From assembly GCF_000427095.1 (NCBI RefSeq), contig NC_021487.1, forward strand, positions 2,501,325 to 2,565,324: DNA of 64,000 nucleotides, given 5' to 3'. Each line of letters begins with the position of its first letter. Positions within the stretch are counted from its first letter, which is position 1. The notes under the pieces are model-generated. The model had not been told where the DNA came from and did not search any database. It saw only the letters and a list, made by a program, of their open reading frames with translations. This DNA comes from Chthonomonas calidirosea T49 (lineage in GTDB: Bacteria > Armatimonadota > Chthonomonadetes > Chthonomonadales > Chthonomonadaceae). A program made the translations under genes and the position numbers. Shown piece by piece: positions 45,887 to 54,855 of this stretch.

Positions 45887-46339
45887 CTAAAGCGTATCGT
45901 TTTGGAAAAACTCTATCGTTTCGCCACAGGGGCCTTTACAGAAGGCGATGCGGAACTGCTGTGGAGTATCTCCTTCAATGGAGAGCGTACGCGGCTCCAT
46001 AGTGACGATCGCACCGGCGGCACGCGCCCGCTCAAGGGCTGCATCGCAGTCGTTGGTGCGCAGGGCCACATGGAGAAGCGCCCCTTCCGGTAGGCCTCCT
46101 TCCGATGGCGGCGTGCCGCCGGCAAAAACCTCAAAGTAGTTGCCGTCTCCGGTGTCGAGCATCACTGCGCGCGTATCACGACCGCCTGTGCTGCGTTCAT
46201 CTCTGCCCCAACCGTAGACGCGTCGAAAACCAAGGCCTTCGATATAGAAGCGAAGCGCCCCTTCGAAATCCCATGCGCGCACGGCCACATGGTGAAACCC
46301 ACCGCCGCAAATGGCGGAATTGTTCCCTGATCTTCCCAT
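45887..46339 (-). CDS. VOC (glyoxalase/dioxygenase-fold) protein
   Basis: A 150-aa vicinal-oxygen-chelate protein with two beta-alpha-beta-beta-beta units: GFHHVAVRAWDFEGALRFYIEGLGF and ALLHVALRTNDCDAALERARAAGA, with metal-ligand positions His (FHHVAV), Glu (YFEVF) and the final Glu (GETIEFFQ). Actual reaction (glyoxalase, dioxygenase or resistance protein) is not determinable. It is convergent with the WD40-TPR-ankyrin gene, with a 12-nt gap. Confidence 0.82.
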   Translation of the reverse strand: MGRSGNNSAICGGGFHHVAVRAWDFEGALRFYIEGLGFRRVYGWGRDERSTGGRDTRAVMLDTGDGNYFEVFAGGTPPSEGGLPEGALLHVALRTNDCDAALERARAAGAIVTMEPRTLSIEGDTPQQFRIAFCKGPCGETIEFFQNDTL

Positions 46340-46453
46340 AAAGGTTGTCTCCTGTTTCGCGATGTAGGCAAAGCCTGTATTACGTGATTTTGAAGAATAC
46401 TGGCCGATTTTATGCTGCCGGCAGGTGCCTTTGGCTTGTCTTTTTAGAGCTGC

Positions 46454-48241
46454 TTAGCGGTTTCCCTGTCGGATGTCTTCCACAAGCAGTTGAATCCGAC
46501 GCTCTCCTTGGTAGGTGTTGCGTTGAAGACGATAGCAGATGTCGGCTGGGCCAGGAGCCAACTCTGACGCGAGGGTCCCTTGCCACCACATGAGCGCCGG
46601 ATAGGTGGTGGGCTCGTGAGACGTTTGCGCCGCCACGATGAGCTTGAGGTGCTGGAACTCCTTTCCGATCGGGCGGATGGAGCGGACGAAGGCGCCATAG
46701 CTAACGAAGATGGGCTCGGGGTTCTCCATGCCGAACGGGGCCATGCCCTCAAGCTGCTCCAGAAGCCTTTCATCAATCTGATGAGGGCTGAGCTCGGCAT
46801 CTATATCGAGAACGGGTTGTAGATCTTCCTCCGTTAAGCGTTGGCGTGCGATCTCCTCCATTCGCTGGGTAAGGTCGGCAACGTTCTCAAGGCGAATGGA
46901 GAACCCAGCAGCATGGGCATGGCCTCCTCCATCAATAAGGAGAGGACGACACAGCTCAAGAGCCTCACCGAGGTCGAAGGCCTCGATAGAGCGCGCTGAA
47001 CCGCGTCCCTCGCCGGTTTGCGGGTTCAATGCCAGTACAATGGAGGGGCGATGAAACGCTTCGGTAAGCTTGCCTGCCACCAGGCCAATGATCCCGCTGC
47101 TCCAGCCCGTTCCCTTGATGATGATGCAGGCTCGCTCGTGCAGACCCTCTTGCTGCACTCGCTGTATGGCCTCTTGAAAGATCCGTTTCTGTTCTTCCTG
47201 ACGGGTGCGGTTTTGTGCATCCAGCAGGGCTGCGAGGCGCCTTGCCTCGCCCGGATCGCTGGTCAGCAGGAGATCGAGAGCGGGTTTTGTTTCATCCACA
47301 CGACTCGCCGCATTTAGGCGGGGGCCAAGGCTAAAGCCGATGTCGCGCACCGTGAGGAGGGGGGCGTTCTCCTCTGCCTGGGGCTTCTGAACCCCACTTA
47401 CTTCAAGGAGTGCCTGAAGACCTGGCTTCTTGGTGTAAGGCAGCTGCTGAAGTCCAAAGGTAACAAGCACGCGATTTTCGTCGAGTAAGGGCATAAGGTC
47501 GGTGATGGTGCCGATCGTCACGAGGTCTAGAAAGGCTTGGCGATAGCTCTCCACTTTTAGGCCGAGATGGCGAACAAGGGCCTCGCCACAACGAAACGCC
47601 ACTCCCACGCCCGCTAAATAGGGAAACGGATAGCGCGAATCGGCACGATGTGGGTTGACGACGGCAACGGCACGCGGCAGAACTTCAGGGGGCAAATGAT
47701 GATCGGTGATGATGACATCTATTCCAAGCTGACGCGCGTATTCAACCTCCTCCACACGGCGAACGCCGCAGTCGGTTGTGATGATGAGGCGCACGCCACG
47801 AGCCTTCGCTTGTGCGATCGCCGCATGCCGGATGTCGTAACCGTCTCTCTTGCGATGCGGTACAAACACCTCCACTTCAGCGCCGAGGCGGCGCAGCAAG
47901 CGAGTCCATAGGGCTGCCGAGGTCACTCCATCGCTATCGTAATCTCCATAGACCAGAATCCGTTCGTGGCGATGTAGGGCCTGTTGGATGCGCACGCAGG
48001 CAGGCTCTACGTCGGGTAATAAGAAGGGATCGTGCAGATGATCGAGATGAGGATGGAGAAAACGGTGCGCCTCTTCCACTGTTTCGATGCCGCGTTGCGC
48101 CAGAAGTCGCGCGACGATGGGATGGAGATCGCCGCCTTTGAGAAGGCGTTGTTCGATGGCGGGCTGTGGCGGAAGAACGCGCCAACGTACCGTTCCTCCC
48201 AAATCGGCGTTCATACCGGAACGAATGAGCGGAGAAGCCAT
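46454..48241 (-). CDS. recJ: single-stranded-DNA exonuclease RecJ
   Basis: A 595-aa DHH-family 5'-3' exonuclease used in recombinational and mismatch repair. Phosphoesterase motifs: LVYGDYDSDGVTSAALW (motif I, with Ser where DYDADG is usual), TTDCGV, the DHH motif in ITDHHLPPEVLP, NPHR, and later DGGGHAHAAGFSIR of the DHHA1 domain, followed by an OB-fold C-terminus. The length is normal. The ATG at 48241 has GAGGG just upstream. Divergent from the fluoride riboswitch/crcB unit. Confidence 0.93.
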   Translation of the reverse strand: MASPLIRSGMNADLGGTVRWRVLPPQPAIEQRLLKGGDLHPIVARLLAQRGIETVEEAHRFLHPHLDHLHDPFLLPDVEPACVRIQQALHRHERILVYGDYDSDGVTSAALWTRLLRRLGAEVEVFVPHRKRDGYDIRHAAIAQAKARGVRLIITTDCGVRRVEEVEYARQLGIDVIITDHHLPPEVLPRAVAVVNPHRADSRYPFPYLAGVGVAFRCGEALVRHLGLKVESYRQAFLDLVTIGTITDLMPLLDENRVLVTFGLQQLPYTKKPGLQALLEVSGVQKPQAEENAPLLTVRDIGFSLGPRLNAASRVDETKPALDLLLTSDPGEARRLAALLDAQNRTRQEEQKRIFQEAIQRVQQEGLHERACIIIKGTGWSSGIIGLVAGKLTEAFHRPSIVLALNPQTGEGRGSARSIEAFDLGEALELCRPLLIDGGGHAHAAGFSIRLENVADLTQRMEEIARQRLTEEDLQPVLDIDAELSPHQIDERLLEQLEGMAPFGMENPEPIFVSYGAFVRSIRPIGKEFQHLKLIVAAQTSHEPTTYPALMWWQGTLASELAPGPADICYRLQRNTYQGERRIQLLVEDIRQGNR

Positions 48242-48329
48242 GATGCCCTCGTTGAAAGGTTTCTGATATTTTAAACTATCCGGGGCCTTTTTAGAAGCGG
48301 AAAGTTTTTTCGTAAAGGCCGGTCTTTAC

Positions 48330-48358
48330 TTGAAGGGAGTCCTAGGGTAAACTTATAG
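48330..48358 (+). promoter_or_regulatory. promoter of the fluoride-responsive operon
   Basis: TTGAAG (48330-48335), 17-nt spacer, TTATAG (48353-48358). The riboswitch aptamer begins about 15 nt downstream. Confidence 0.55.
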
Positions 48359-48371
48359 GTACCCATGGATA

Positions 48372-48437
48372 ACGGTGATGGAGGCCGCCGAGACGTTTTG
48401 ACGTCTGAACCGCCGCTTTGTAGGCTAATGGCTCCTG
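48372..48437 (+). ncRNA. fluoride riboswitch (crcB motif) aptamer
   Basis: The order of conserved elements matches the crcB RNA: GGTGATGGAGGCCGCC, a short stem AGACGT-TTTG-ACGTCT, AACCGCC, then GGCTAATGGCTCCT. The conserved GATGG and CTAATG...CTCCT parts form the ion pocket and pseudoknot in solved fluoride riboswitches. It is directly followed by an intrinsic terminator and then crcB, the expected target, so fluoride binding should prevent termination. Confidence 0.92.
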
Positions 48438-48469
48438 GTCGGATACGTTGCGCCGATCAGGGGTTTTTT
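48434..48469 (+). terminator. riboswitch-controlled terminator
   Basis: CCTGGTCGG (48434-48442) pairs with CCGATCAGG (48453-48461), one G-U, followed by GG and TTTTTT. Its 5' arm overlaps the CTCCT end of the aptamer, so ligand-bound aptamer and terminator exclude each other. Confidence 0.9.
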
Positions 48470-48531
48470 GTATCTCTGGCTTCCGCGCGACGTAGAGGAA
48501 AACTCATATAGAGGAGGATTCGTCTAAGAGA

Positions 48532-48927
48532 ATGAAGGATGTCTTTCTCCGTATGCTCTATGTGGGAGTAGGTGGTTTTTTAGGCGCCAACGCCCGCTAC
48601 TTTTTAGGAGTATGGATTCAGCAGCACGTTAATGGGTTTCCGGCAGGAACCCTCGTGATCAACATTACCGGCTCCTTCGTCTTGGGGTTTATGGTGACAT
48701 TGGGGCAGCTTTTAGTATGGGATAGGCGGTGGACGCTGCTCATTCCCATCGGGTTCATTGGGGCCTACACCACGTTCTCGACCTTCGAAAACGACTCGCT
48801 AGGCCTGGTCTCCGATGGGGAGTGGCTACGTCTTGGCGGCTATGTGGTCGGAAGCGTTCTAGGTGGTTTTCTCGCGGTCTATCTAGGAAGAGTGTGTGCT
48901 TTGTTGCTTTTAGGCCGAACGGTTTAG
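48532..48927 (+). CDS. crcB: fluoride channel CrcB/Fluc
   Basis: A 131-aa membrane protein with four helices, the size of one Fluc subunit of the dual-topology dimer. Signatures GGFLGANARYFLG at the start, NITGSFVLGFMVTLG, and TTFSTFENDSL (the Phe-box/central Na+ region). It releases fluoride from the cytoplasm. Transcription is set by the fluoride riboswitch upstream. The ATG at 48532 has GGAGG about 14 nt away, longer than ideal. Confidence 0.95.
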   Translation: MKDVFLRMLYVGVGGFLGANARYFLGVWIQQHVNGFPAGTLVINITGSFVLGFMVTLGQLLVWDRRWTLLIPIGFIGAYTTFSTFENDSLGLVSDGEWLRLGGYVVGSVLGGFLAVYLGRVCALLLLGRTV

Positions 48928-48940
48928 GAGGTAGCAGGAT

Positions 48941-49282
48941 ATGAAGATAGAAGGTATTGGCAAAGTGCTCACAATCTATATAGGCAGTTCGGATAAGTGG
49001 CATGGAAAGCCTCTCTATGCGGCCATTGTGGAGCGCGCTCGGCAGGAAGGTTTGGCCGGGGCCACCGTTCTGGAGGGGGTTGTCGGTTACGGAGCCAACT
49101 CGCGCATCCATCGCAGTAAGCTTCTCGACCTCTCAACCGACCTACCCATTCGCATTGAGATCATCGATCAGCCGGAGCGTATCAACGGTTTTCTGCCGAT
49201 TCTGGATGAGATGGTTCAGGAAGGGCTTATTACCGTCCGAGACTGCGAGATCATCAAATATACACATTCGCAAGCCCCGTGA
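48941..49282 (+). CDS. DUF190 family protein
   Basis: A 113-aa PII-like fold protein: LTIYIGSSDKWHGKPLYAAIVERARQEGLAGATVLEGVVGYG is the DUF190 signature, followed by LPIRIEIIDQPERI. DUF190 genes often travel with crcB and may sense nucleotides or tune the channel; that is unproven. AGGAGG before the ATG and a 13-nt gap place it in the fluoride operon. Confidence 0.9.
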   Translation: MKIEGIGKVLTIYIGSSDKWHGKPLYAAIVERARQEGLAGATVLEGVVGYGANSRIHRSKLLDLSTDLPIRIEIIDQPERINGFLPILDEMVQEGLITVRDCEIIKYTHSQAP

Positions 49283-49321
49283 GCTTGACCGCAAGACAGA
49301 TGGTTTTTGCTTTGTTACCGG

Positions 49322-49351
49322 TTGACTTGAAGAGGCTCTCTGCGGTAAGAT
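49322..49351 (+). promoter_or_regulatory. promoter candidate for the arginine operon
   Basis: TTGACT (49322-49327), 18-nt spacer, TAAGAT (49346-49351); the argC ATG is 79 nt further. I see no ARG-box-like palindrome in the leader, so ArgR-type control is not supported by the sequence. Confidence 0.5.
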
Positions 49352-49430
49352 TTCTATCTCATGCCGTAAATTGTGCCGGACTTTTGATCGTTTTTGCGCT
49401 TCTGACAGGCGCTTGACAAAGGGGTAGATA

Positions 49431-50474
49431 ATGCTTAACGTAGGAATCGTGGGGGCTTCTGGCTATGCGGGCGGTGAGCTATTGCGGCTGCTTCTACGGC
49501 ATCCCCACGTTCAGTTGCGGTGCGCATTTTCGGGCACATATGCCGGCAAGCTGTTGGGCGAGGCGTTTCCTGGGCTTTCACGCTACACCGAGTTGCGCTT
49601 TGCCGATATGGATGAAGGCCTCCTCACCTCTTGTGATGTGGTGTTCCTTGCTCAAGAGAACGGCAAGGCTATGCACTTGGCTCCAAAGCTGCTGGCCGCT
49701 GGGTGCCGCGTCATTGATATCTCTGCCGACTTCCGTTTCCGTGACACGGAGACCTACCTTCAGTGGTACGGGCAGCCGCACGCTTGCCCCGAATGGAACC
49801 GGGAAGCCGTTTACGGCCTCCCCGAGTTGTACCGCGCGCAGATCGAAAAGGCGCGACTTGTCGGCAACCCAGGATGCTATCCTACGGCGGCCATTTTGGC
49901 TTTGGCTCCCTTGTTGAAAGCGAATTTGGTTGATCCGAGCTCGATTCTCGTGGATGCTAAATCCGGAGCGTCCGGCGCAGGTCGCTCGAAGTTCGGTCTC
50001 GACTACCACTTCTCAGAGCTAAACGAAAACGTGAGCGCCTATAAGATCGCGGGCACTCATCGCCATACACCTGAAATCGAGGCGGTGCTCGCCGATGTGG
50101 CCGGCCTGCCTCAACTGCGTATCAGCTTTACCCCTCACCTCATTCCCATGACGCGAGGCATTCTGGCCACCTGCTATGCCCAACTCCGATCACCGCAGAC
50201 GACCAAAGCGCTTCAGGAGCTTTACATCGAGTTCTATAAAGAGGCCCCGTTTGTCGTCGTCTTCACCGATCGACTGCCCTCTACGAAAGGAACCTATGGC
50301 TCCAACGACTGCCACATCGGTTTGGCGGTAGACGATCGCACCAATCGGGTAACGGTGGTCTCCGCCATTGATAACTTGGTGAAAGGTGCGGCGGGGCAGG
50401 CCATCCAGAACATGAATTTGATGTGTCATTTTGAAGAGACGGCTGGTTTGGATTCGGGAGGCCTTTGGCCATGA
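49431..50474 (+). CDS. argC: N-acetyl-gamma-glutamyl-phosphate reductase
   Basis: A 347-aa NADPH-dependent reductase, third step of arginine synthesis. Rossmann GIVGASGYAGGELLRLL at the start, active-site cysteine in VGNPGCYPTAA, and the C-terminal HRHTPEIE and KGAAGQAIQNMNLM segments are all present. Length is normal. The ATG at 49431 has AAAGGGG 6 nt upstream. Its TGA overlaps the argJ ATG (ATGA). Confidence 0.96.
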   Translation: MLNVGIVGASGYAGGELLRLLLRHPHVQLRCAFSGTYAGKLLGEAFPGLSRYTELRFADMDEGLLTSCDVVFLAQENGKAMHLAPKLLAAGCRVIDISADFRFRDTETYLQWYGQPHACPEWNREAVYGLPELYRAQIEKARLVGNPGCYPTAAILALAPLLKANLVDPSSILVDAKSGASGAGRSKFGLDYHFSELNENVSAYKIAGTHRHTPEIEAVLADVAGLPQLRISFTPHLIPMTRGILATCYAQLRSPQTTKALQELYIEFYKEAPFVVVFTDRLPSTKGTYGSNDCHIGLAVDDRTNRVTVVSAIDNLVKGAAGQAIQNMNLMCHFEETAGLDSGGLWP

Positions 50475-51694
50475 TCACGTTGTGGAAGGAAGAGTTGGCT
50501 GGGGTAACCTACCCAGAGGGGTTTGTGGTGGCCGCCGTACGATGCGGGTTGAAGACAGAAGGGGATGACCTCGCTCTGCTCGTGTCCGATAGCATGGCCA
50601 CTGTCGCCGGTGTTTTCACAACGAACTACGTGCAGGCCGCCTGTGTGCGCTACTCGCGTCGCGTTGTGCGAAGCAGCGGTGTGGCGCGTGCTGTGCTGAT
50701 CAACGCCGGCAACGCCAATGCCTGCAATGGAGAGCGCGGAGAGACGGATAACCGCAACTTAGCGGAGTGGACCTCGCGCCTTCTGGACGTGGCGCCAGAT
50801 GCCGTGCTTACCGCCTCTACCGGCGTTATTGGCCATCCATTACCGATGGATAGGTTGCAAAAAGGCATTCCTGAGGCGGTCGAACGCTTGGAGCGTTCTG
50901 CCGAAGCCGATGCCCGTGCCGCCCGTGCTATCATGACCACCGACACTTTTCCCAAATATCGGGCTGTTTTGGTCGATTCCAATCACTGGGTAGCTCCTAT
51001 CCGTTTTGGAGGCATGTGCAAGGGAGCCGGTATGATCGCCCCCCACATGGCTACTATGTTGGCATTTCTCACCACCGATGCTAGGCTCCCCGGCCCTCTA
51101 TTGCAGGAAGCTTTGCGCCGCGCCGTAGAGCCCTCCTTTAACTCTGTTACCGTAGATGGCGATACCAGCACAAACGACATGTGCCTTCTGCTCGCTTCTG
51201 GCATGGGTGAGGCGGAAATATCGCGCGAAGGCGAGGCTTTTGAAGATTTTGTAGAGGCGCTTACGCGCCTGGCCACGGCGCTAGCGAAAGAGATCGCCCG
51301 CGACGGTGAGGGGGCCACGAAGCTGGTCACCATAACGGTGCAAGGGGCGCCTACAAGGTATGCGGCCAAAACGGTGGCTAAAACGGTTGCCGAATCGCCT
51401 CTAGTGAAAACAGCGCTGTTTGGGTGCGATCCGAACTGGGGTAGGCTGTTGGCCGCTGCCGGGCGTTCGGGTGTGCATCTTGACCCCAACCGGATAGAGG
51501 GGTTCATAGGGCCTTACAGGGTTTGCGCTCAGGGCAGCTCGGTGCCTTTCGATCGGGAGGGCGCCCACGCCTATCTGAAAGGGAGGGAGGTCACCGTTAC
51601 GCTCGACTTGGGCATTGGCGAGGAGAGCGCAACGGTGTATACCTGCGATTTCAGCTATGACTATGTCCGAATCAACGCCGAATACCATACGTGA
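50471..51694 (+). CDS. argJ: ornithine acetyltransferase / N-acetylglutamate synthase
   Basis: A 407-aa self-cleaving enzyme. The site KGAGMIAPHMATMLAFLTTDA holds the Ala-Thr cleavage point that splits it into alpha and beta chains, with the new N-terminal Thr as nucleophile. It moves the acetyl group from acetylornithine to glutamate, so no argE deacetylase is needed; many ArgJ also use acetyl-CoA to prime the cycle. No argA is seen here, which fits a bifunctional form but cannot prove it. The ATG at 50471 overlaps the argC stop by 4 nt. Confidence 0.95.
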   Translation: MITLWKEELAGVTYPEGFVVAAVRCGLKTEGDDLALLVSDSMATVAGVFTTNYVQAACVRYSRRVVRSSGVARAVLINAGNANACNGERGETDNRNLAEWTSRLLDVAPDAVLTASTGVIGHPLPMDRLQKGIPEAVERLERSAEADARAARAIMTTDTFPKYRAVLVDSNHWVAPIRFGGMCKGAGMIAPHMATMLAFLTTDARLPGPLLQEALRRAVEPSFNSVTVDGDTSTNDMCLLLASGMGEAEISREGEAFEDFVEALTRLATALAKEIARDGEGATKLVTITVQGAPTRYAAKTVAKTVAESPLVKTALFGCDPNWGRLLAAAGRSGVHLDPNRIEGFIGPYRVCAQGSSVPFDREGAHAYLKGREVTVTLDLGIGEESATVYTCDFSYDYVRINAEYHT

Positions 51695-51704
51695 GAGTTC
51701 ACTG

Positions 51705-52565
51705 ATGCAAACCCCTGCCGATGTGTTGATTGAGGCTTTACCCTATTTCCGTGAGTTCTACGGAAAGATCGTGGTGGTAAAGTATGGCGGGAACGCCATG
51801 ATTGATGAGACTTTGAAAGAGCAGGTGATGCAAGACATCGCGCTGCTTCACTATGTGGGGATACGCCCTATTCTCGTGCACGGTGGCGGCCCTGAAATTA
51901 GCGCCCTTATGAAACAGATGGGGTACGAGCCTACCTTTGTGGGTGGGCTACGGGTGACCGATGCGGCCACGATGGAGATCGTAGAGATGGTGCTGGCCGG
52001 AAAGACCAACAAGTCCATTGTGGCATTGCTAAACCGTCAGGGGGCGCAGGCCGTTGGGCTGAGCGGCAAAGATGCCAACCTGATTGTGGCCTGCAAGATG
52101 CACTCGCCGAAGGGCGATTTAGGGTATGTGGGCGAAGTGGCGAGGGTGAACCCCGGCATTCTTAATCTGCTGGTGGAGAGGGGCTATATTCCCGTTGTCT
52201 CTTCGGTGGCCATAGGCCCCGATGGTGAGAGCTACAATGTGAATGCCGATCATGTGGCGGGGCATATTGCCGCCGCCGTAGGGGCGGCCAAACTGGTGAT
52301 TCTCACCGATGTCGAGGGGCTTTATGCCGACTACAACGATAAATCGAGCCTTATCGTGGATATGGATGTTGCTCGCGCAGAGGAGATGTTGCGCACCGGT
52401 GCTGCTGATAGAGGGATGATACCTAAGCTGGAGGCCTGCATCACGGCCATCGAGGGCGGGGTTCCTCGCTGCCATCTGATTGACGGACGAAAGCCCCATG
52501 CGCTCCTTATCGAGATCTTCACCGATCAAGGAATCGGCACAATGGTGCACGGCTCAGGGGCGTAG
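51705..52565 (+). CDS. argB: acetylglutamate kinase
   Basis: A 286-aa amino-acid kinase, second step. VVKYGGNAM binds the phosphate, LVHGGGPEIS the nucleotide/substrate, and NADHVAGHIAAAVGAAKLVILTDVEGLY the C-terminal half. The N-terminal helix (ADVLIEALPYFREFYGK) ahead of the kinase core is the feature of hexameric, arginine-inhibited acetylglutamate kinases, as expected when ArgJ recycles acetyl groups. The start is ATG 51705, 10 nt after the argJ stop; the frame's upstream part overlaps argJ and is rejected. Confidence 0.95.
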   Translation: MQTPADVLIEALPYFREFYGKIVVVKYGGNAMIDETLKEQVMQDIALLHYVGIRPILVHGGGPEISALMKQMGYEPTFVGGLRVTDAATMEIVEMVLAGKTNKSIVALLNRQGAQAVGLSGKDANLIVACKMHSPKGDLGYVGEVARVNPGILNLLVERGYIPVVSSVAIGPDGESYNVNADHVAGHIAAAVGAAKLVILTDVEGLYADYNDKSSLIVDMDVARAEEMLRTGAADRGMIPKLEACITAIEGGVPRCHLIDGRKPHALLIEIFTDQGIGTMVHGSGA

Positions 52566-52609
52566 AAGACACATACCGTTTAGCGGTACAAGGAAGGAGA
52601 TACATAGGA

Positions 52610-53836
52610 ATGCCGACCGTCGAGCCTCAGACTGAAGTTAACGCAGAGGAGATTTTTGAACTCGATTCGCGCTATGTAATGGGCACCTACGCCCGACGCC
52701 GCGTGGTGTTCGTACGCGGTGAGGGAACCACCTTATATGACAGTGAGGGGCGCGCCTATCTTGACTTCTTGGCCGGCATTGCGGTCGCTTCAGTAGGCCA
52801 CTGCCATCCGCGCATTGCGGAGGCCATTGCCAAACAAGCCCACACGCTGATGCATGTTAGCAATCTCTTTCATAATGCGCATCAGGCCAAGCTCGCAAAG
52901 CGCCTTTGCGAGCTGACGGGTATGGAACGCGTATTTTTTTGCAACTCGGGTGCTGAGGCCAACGAAGCCGCTCTCAAGATAGCTCGCAAGTGGGGAAAGC
53001 AGCAGCGGGGTGATAACTGCTACGAGATCATCACGTTTCATGGCTCTTTCCATGGGCGCACGCTCGGCACCGTCACGGCCACCGCGCAGCCTAAATATCA
53101 GAAACCGTTCGAGCCGCTCGTGCCCGGGTTCCACTATGCGCCACTCAATGATATTAATGCCTTTCGTGCCCTTCTTTCTGAGCGCACATGTGCCGTGATG
53201 ATCGAGCCGATCCAGGGGGAGAGCGGTATTCATCCTTGCGATCCCGATTTTCTTAGGGCCGTGCGTGCCCTTTGCGATGAAGCAAAAGTTCTCCTTATTT
53301 TTGATGAGGTGCAGTGTGGGCTTGGACGCACAGGACATTTCCTCGGAAGTCAGGCCTTAGGGGTACAAGGGGATATCGTGACCCTAGCGAAAGGCATCGC
53401 CGATGGCTTTCCCATGGGAGCCTGTTTAGCACGGGGAGAGGCCGCTTATACCCTTGTGCCTGGCGACCACGGTTCCACTTTTGCGGGGCAGCCTTTGGCC
53501 TGTGCGGCCGCCCTTGCCACGCTCGATGTACTGGAGAAGGAGCACCTCATGGAGCGCGCCGCAGAGATAGGCGCCTATTTCCTGGAGAGGCTACGCGCGC
53601 TGCAGCAGGCATATCCAAACCGTATTAAGGAGGTGCGTGGTTTGGGCTTGATGGTTGGCGTGGAGCTGATGCAGCCGAAAGCAAGGGCGGTGCTCGATTC
53701 GCTTTTTCAGCAGGGCATCGTGGCGAACGCCATCGGGGATAGCACGCTTCGCTTCGTTCCGCCACTTGTGGTCACCAAAGCCGATTGCGACCGAGTGGTT
53801 CAAGCGCTCCAATATGCCCTTCAACCGGCCTTATAG
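52610..53836 (+). CDS. argD: acetylornithine aminotransferase
   Basis: A 408-aa class III PLP aminotransferase. FFCNSGAEANEAALK, FHGSFHGRTLGTV, IFDEVQCGLGRTG and the lysine motif TLAKGIADGFPMGA (Schiff-base Lys) are canonical. It converts N-acetylglutamate semialdehyde to N-acetylornithine; such enzymes often also serve lysine synthesis. The gap to argB is 44 nt and carries AAGGAAGGAG. Confidence 0.94.
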   Translation: MPTVEPQTEVNAEEIFELDSRYVMGTYARRRVVFVRGEGTTLYDSEGRAYLDFLAGIAVASVGHCHPRIAEAIAKQAHTLMHVSNLFHNAHQAKLAKRLCELTGMERVFFCNSGAEANEAALKIARKWGKQQRGDNCYEIITFHGSFHGRTLGTVTATAQPKYQKPFEPLVPGFHYAPLNDINAFRALLSERTCAVMIEPIQGESGIHPCDPDFLRAVRALCDEAKVLLIFDEVQCGLGRTGHFLGSQALGVQGDIVTLAKGIADGFPMGACLARGEAAYTLVPGDHGSTFAGQPLACAAALATLDVLEKEHLMERAAEIGAYFLERLRALQQAYPNRIKEVRGLGLMVGVELMQPKARAVLDSLFQQGIVANAIGDSTLRFVPPLVVTKADCDRVVQALQYALQPAL

Positions 53837-53851
53837 AGAGGTATCGCTTGC

Positions 53852-54850
53852 ATGACTTTACCAACCGATCCCACCGAAGAGCAGCTTCGTCAGCTCATTC
53901 AAAGCGATTCCGCCGGCTGGCGCAAACGCTCCGTGGTGACCCTTTGGGACGTCACCACGGAGCAGATTCGGGCGCTGCTAGAGGTGGCCGTTTTTCTAAA
54001 GAAAAGCGATTTGGCCCGCAAACCCACCCTCTACTGGAACTACCCGCGCACGCTGGCCATGCTTTTTGAGAAGCCATCGTTGCGCACGCGCGTGAGCTTC
54101 GAGGTTTCTATGGCGCATCTGCGCGGCCATGCCATCTATCTCGGCCCCAACGATGTGGGGCTTGGGACGCGCGAGGCCGTGCCCGATGTGGCCGCCTCGC
54201 TGTCACGCTGGGTGGATATCATCGCCGCTCGGGTCTATCAGCACTCCACTGTGGAGCAGCTTGCTGAACATGCAACTATTCCAGTGATCAACGCGCTCAG
54301 CGACCGCGAGCACCCCATTCAAGCCTTTGCCGATCTCTTGACCCTCCAGGAGTTCTGCGGCCCTTTGGGGAACGGCCTCAAGCTTGCCTATGTGGGAGAC
54401 GGCAACAACGTGCTGCATGCGCTGCTGTTGGCTTGTGCCAAAATGGGGGTAAACTTATCCGCGGCTTGCCCTAACGGCTACTTCCCCGACGAGGCCTATG
54501 TTCAAGAGGCGCGCCGGCTGGCAGCCATCAGCGGTGCCCAAATCGAGGTGCTCTCGCAGCCGGAAGAGGCCGTGCGATGTGCCGATGCCGTCTACACCGA
54601 TGTATGGGCGAGTATGGGGCAAGAGGCCGAACGCGAGCAACGTGCTAAACTGTTTGCGCCCTATCAGCTCAATGCGACCCTCCTCGCCAACGCCAAACCC
54701 AACGCCATCGTTATGCACTGTCTGCCCGCGCACCGAGGTGAGGAGATCACCGATGAGGTGATGGAACGGCATAAAGCCTCCATTCTTGAACAGGCCGAAA
54801 ATCGCTTGCACACACAAAAAGCGCTCTTGCTGCTGATCATAGGACTTTAA
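53852..54850 (+). CDS. argF: ornithine carbamoyltransferase
   Basis: A 332-aa enzyme joining carbamoyl phosphate to ornithine. EKPSLRTRVSFE is the carbamoyl-phosphate site, HPIQAFADLLT and GDGNNVLHA follow, and HCLPAHRGEEI holds the ornithine-side Cys. Residues 1-40 form a slightly long N-terminus (TLPTDPTEEQLRQLIQSD) before the core. Fifteen nt after argD. Confidence 0.94.
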   Translation: MTLPTDPTEEQLRQLIQSDSAGWRKRSVVTLWDVTTEQIRALLEVAVFLKKSDLARKPTLYWNYPRTLAMLFEKPSLRTRVSFEVSMAHLRGHAIYLGPNDVGLGTREAVPDVAASLSRWVDIIAARVYQHSTVEQLAEHATIPVINALSDREHPIQAFADLLTLQEFCGPLGNGLKLAYVGDGNNVLHALLLACAKMGVNLSAACPNGYFPDEAYVQEARRLAAISGAQIEVLSQPEEAVRCADAVYTDVWASMGQEAEREQRAKLFAPYQLNATLLANAKPNAIVMHCLPAHRGEEITDEVMERHKASILEQAENRLHTQKALLLLIIGL

Positions 54851-54855
54851 AACCG

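Noticed and set aside
46413-46424. CTGCCGGCAG palindrome as recJ-region terminator or operator
   Set aside because: Ten base pairs, no T-run and no position relative to a promoter that would support either role.
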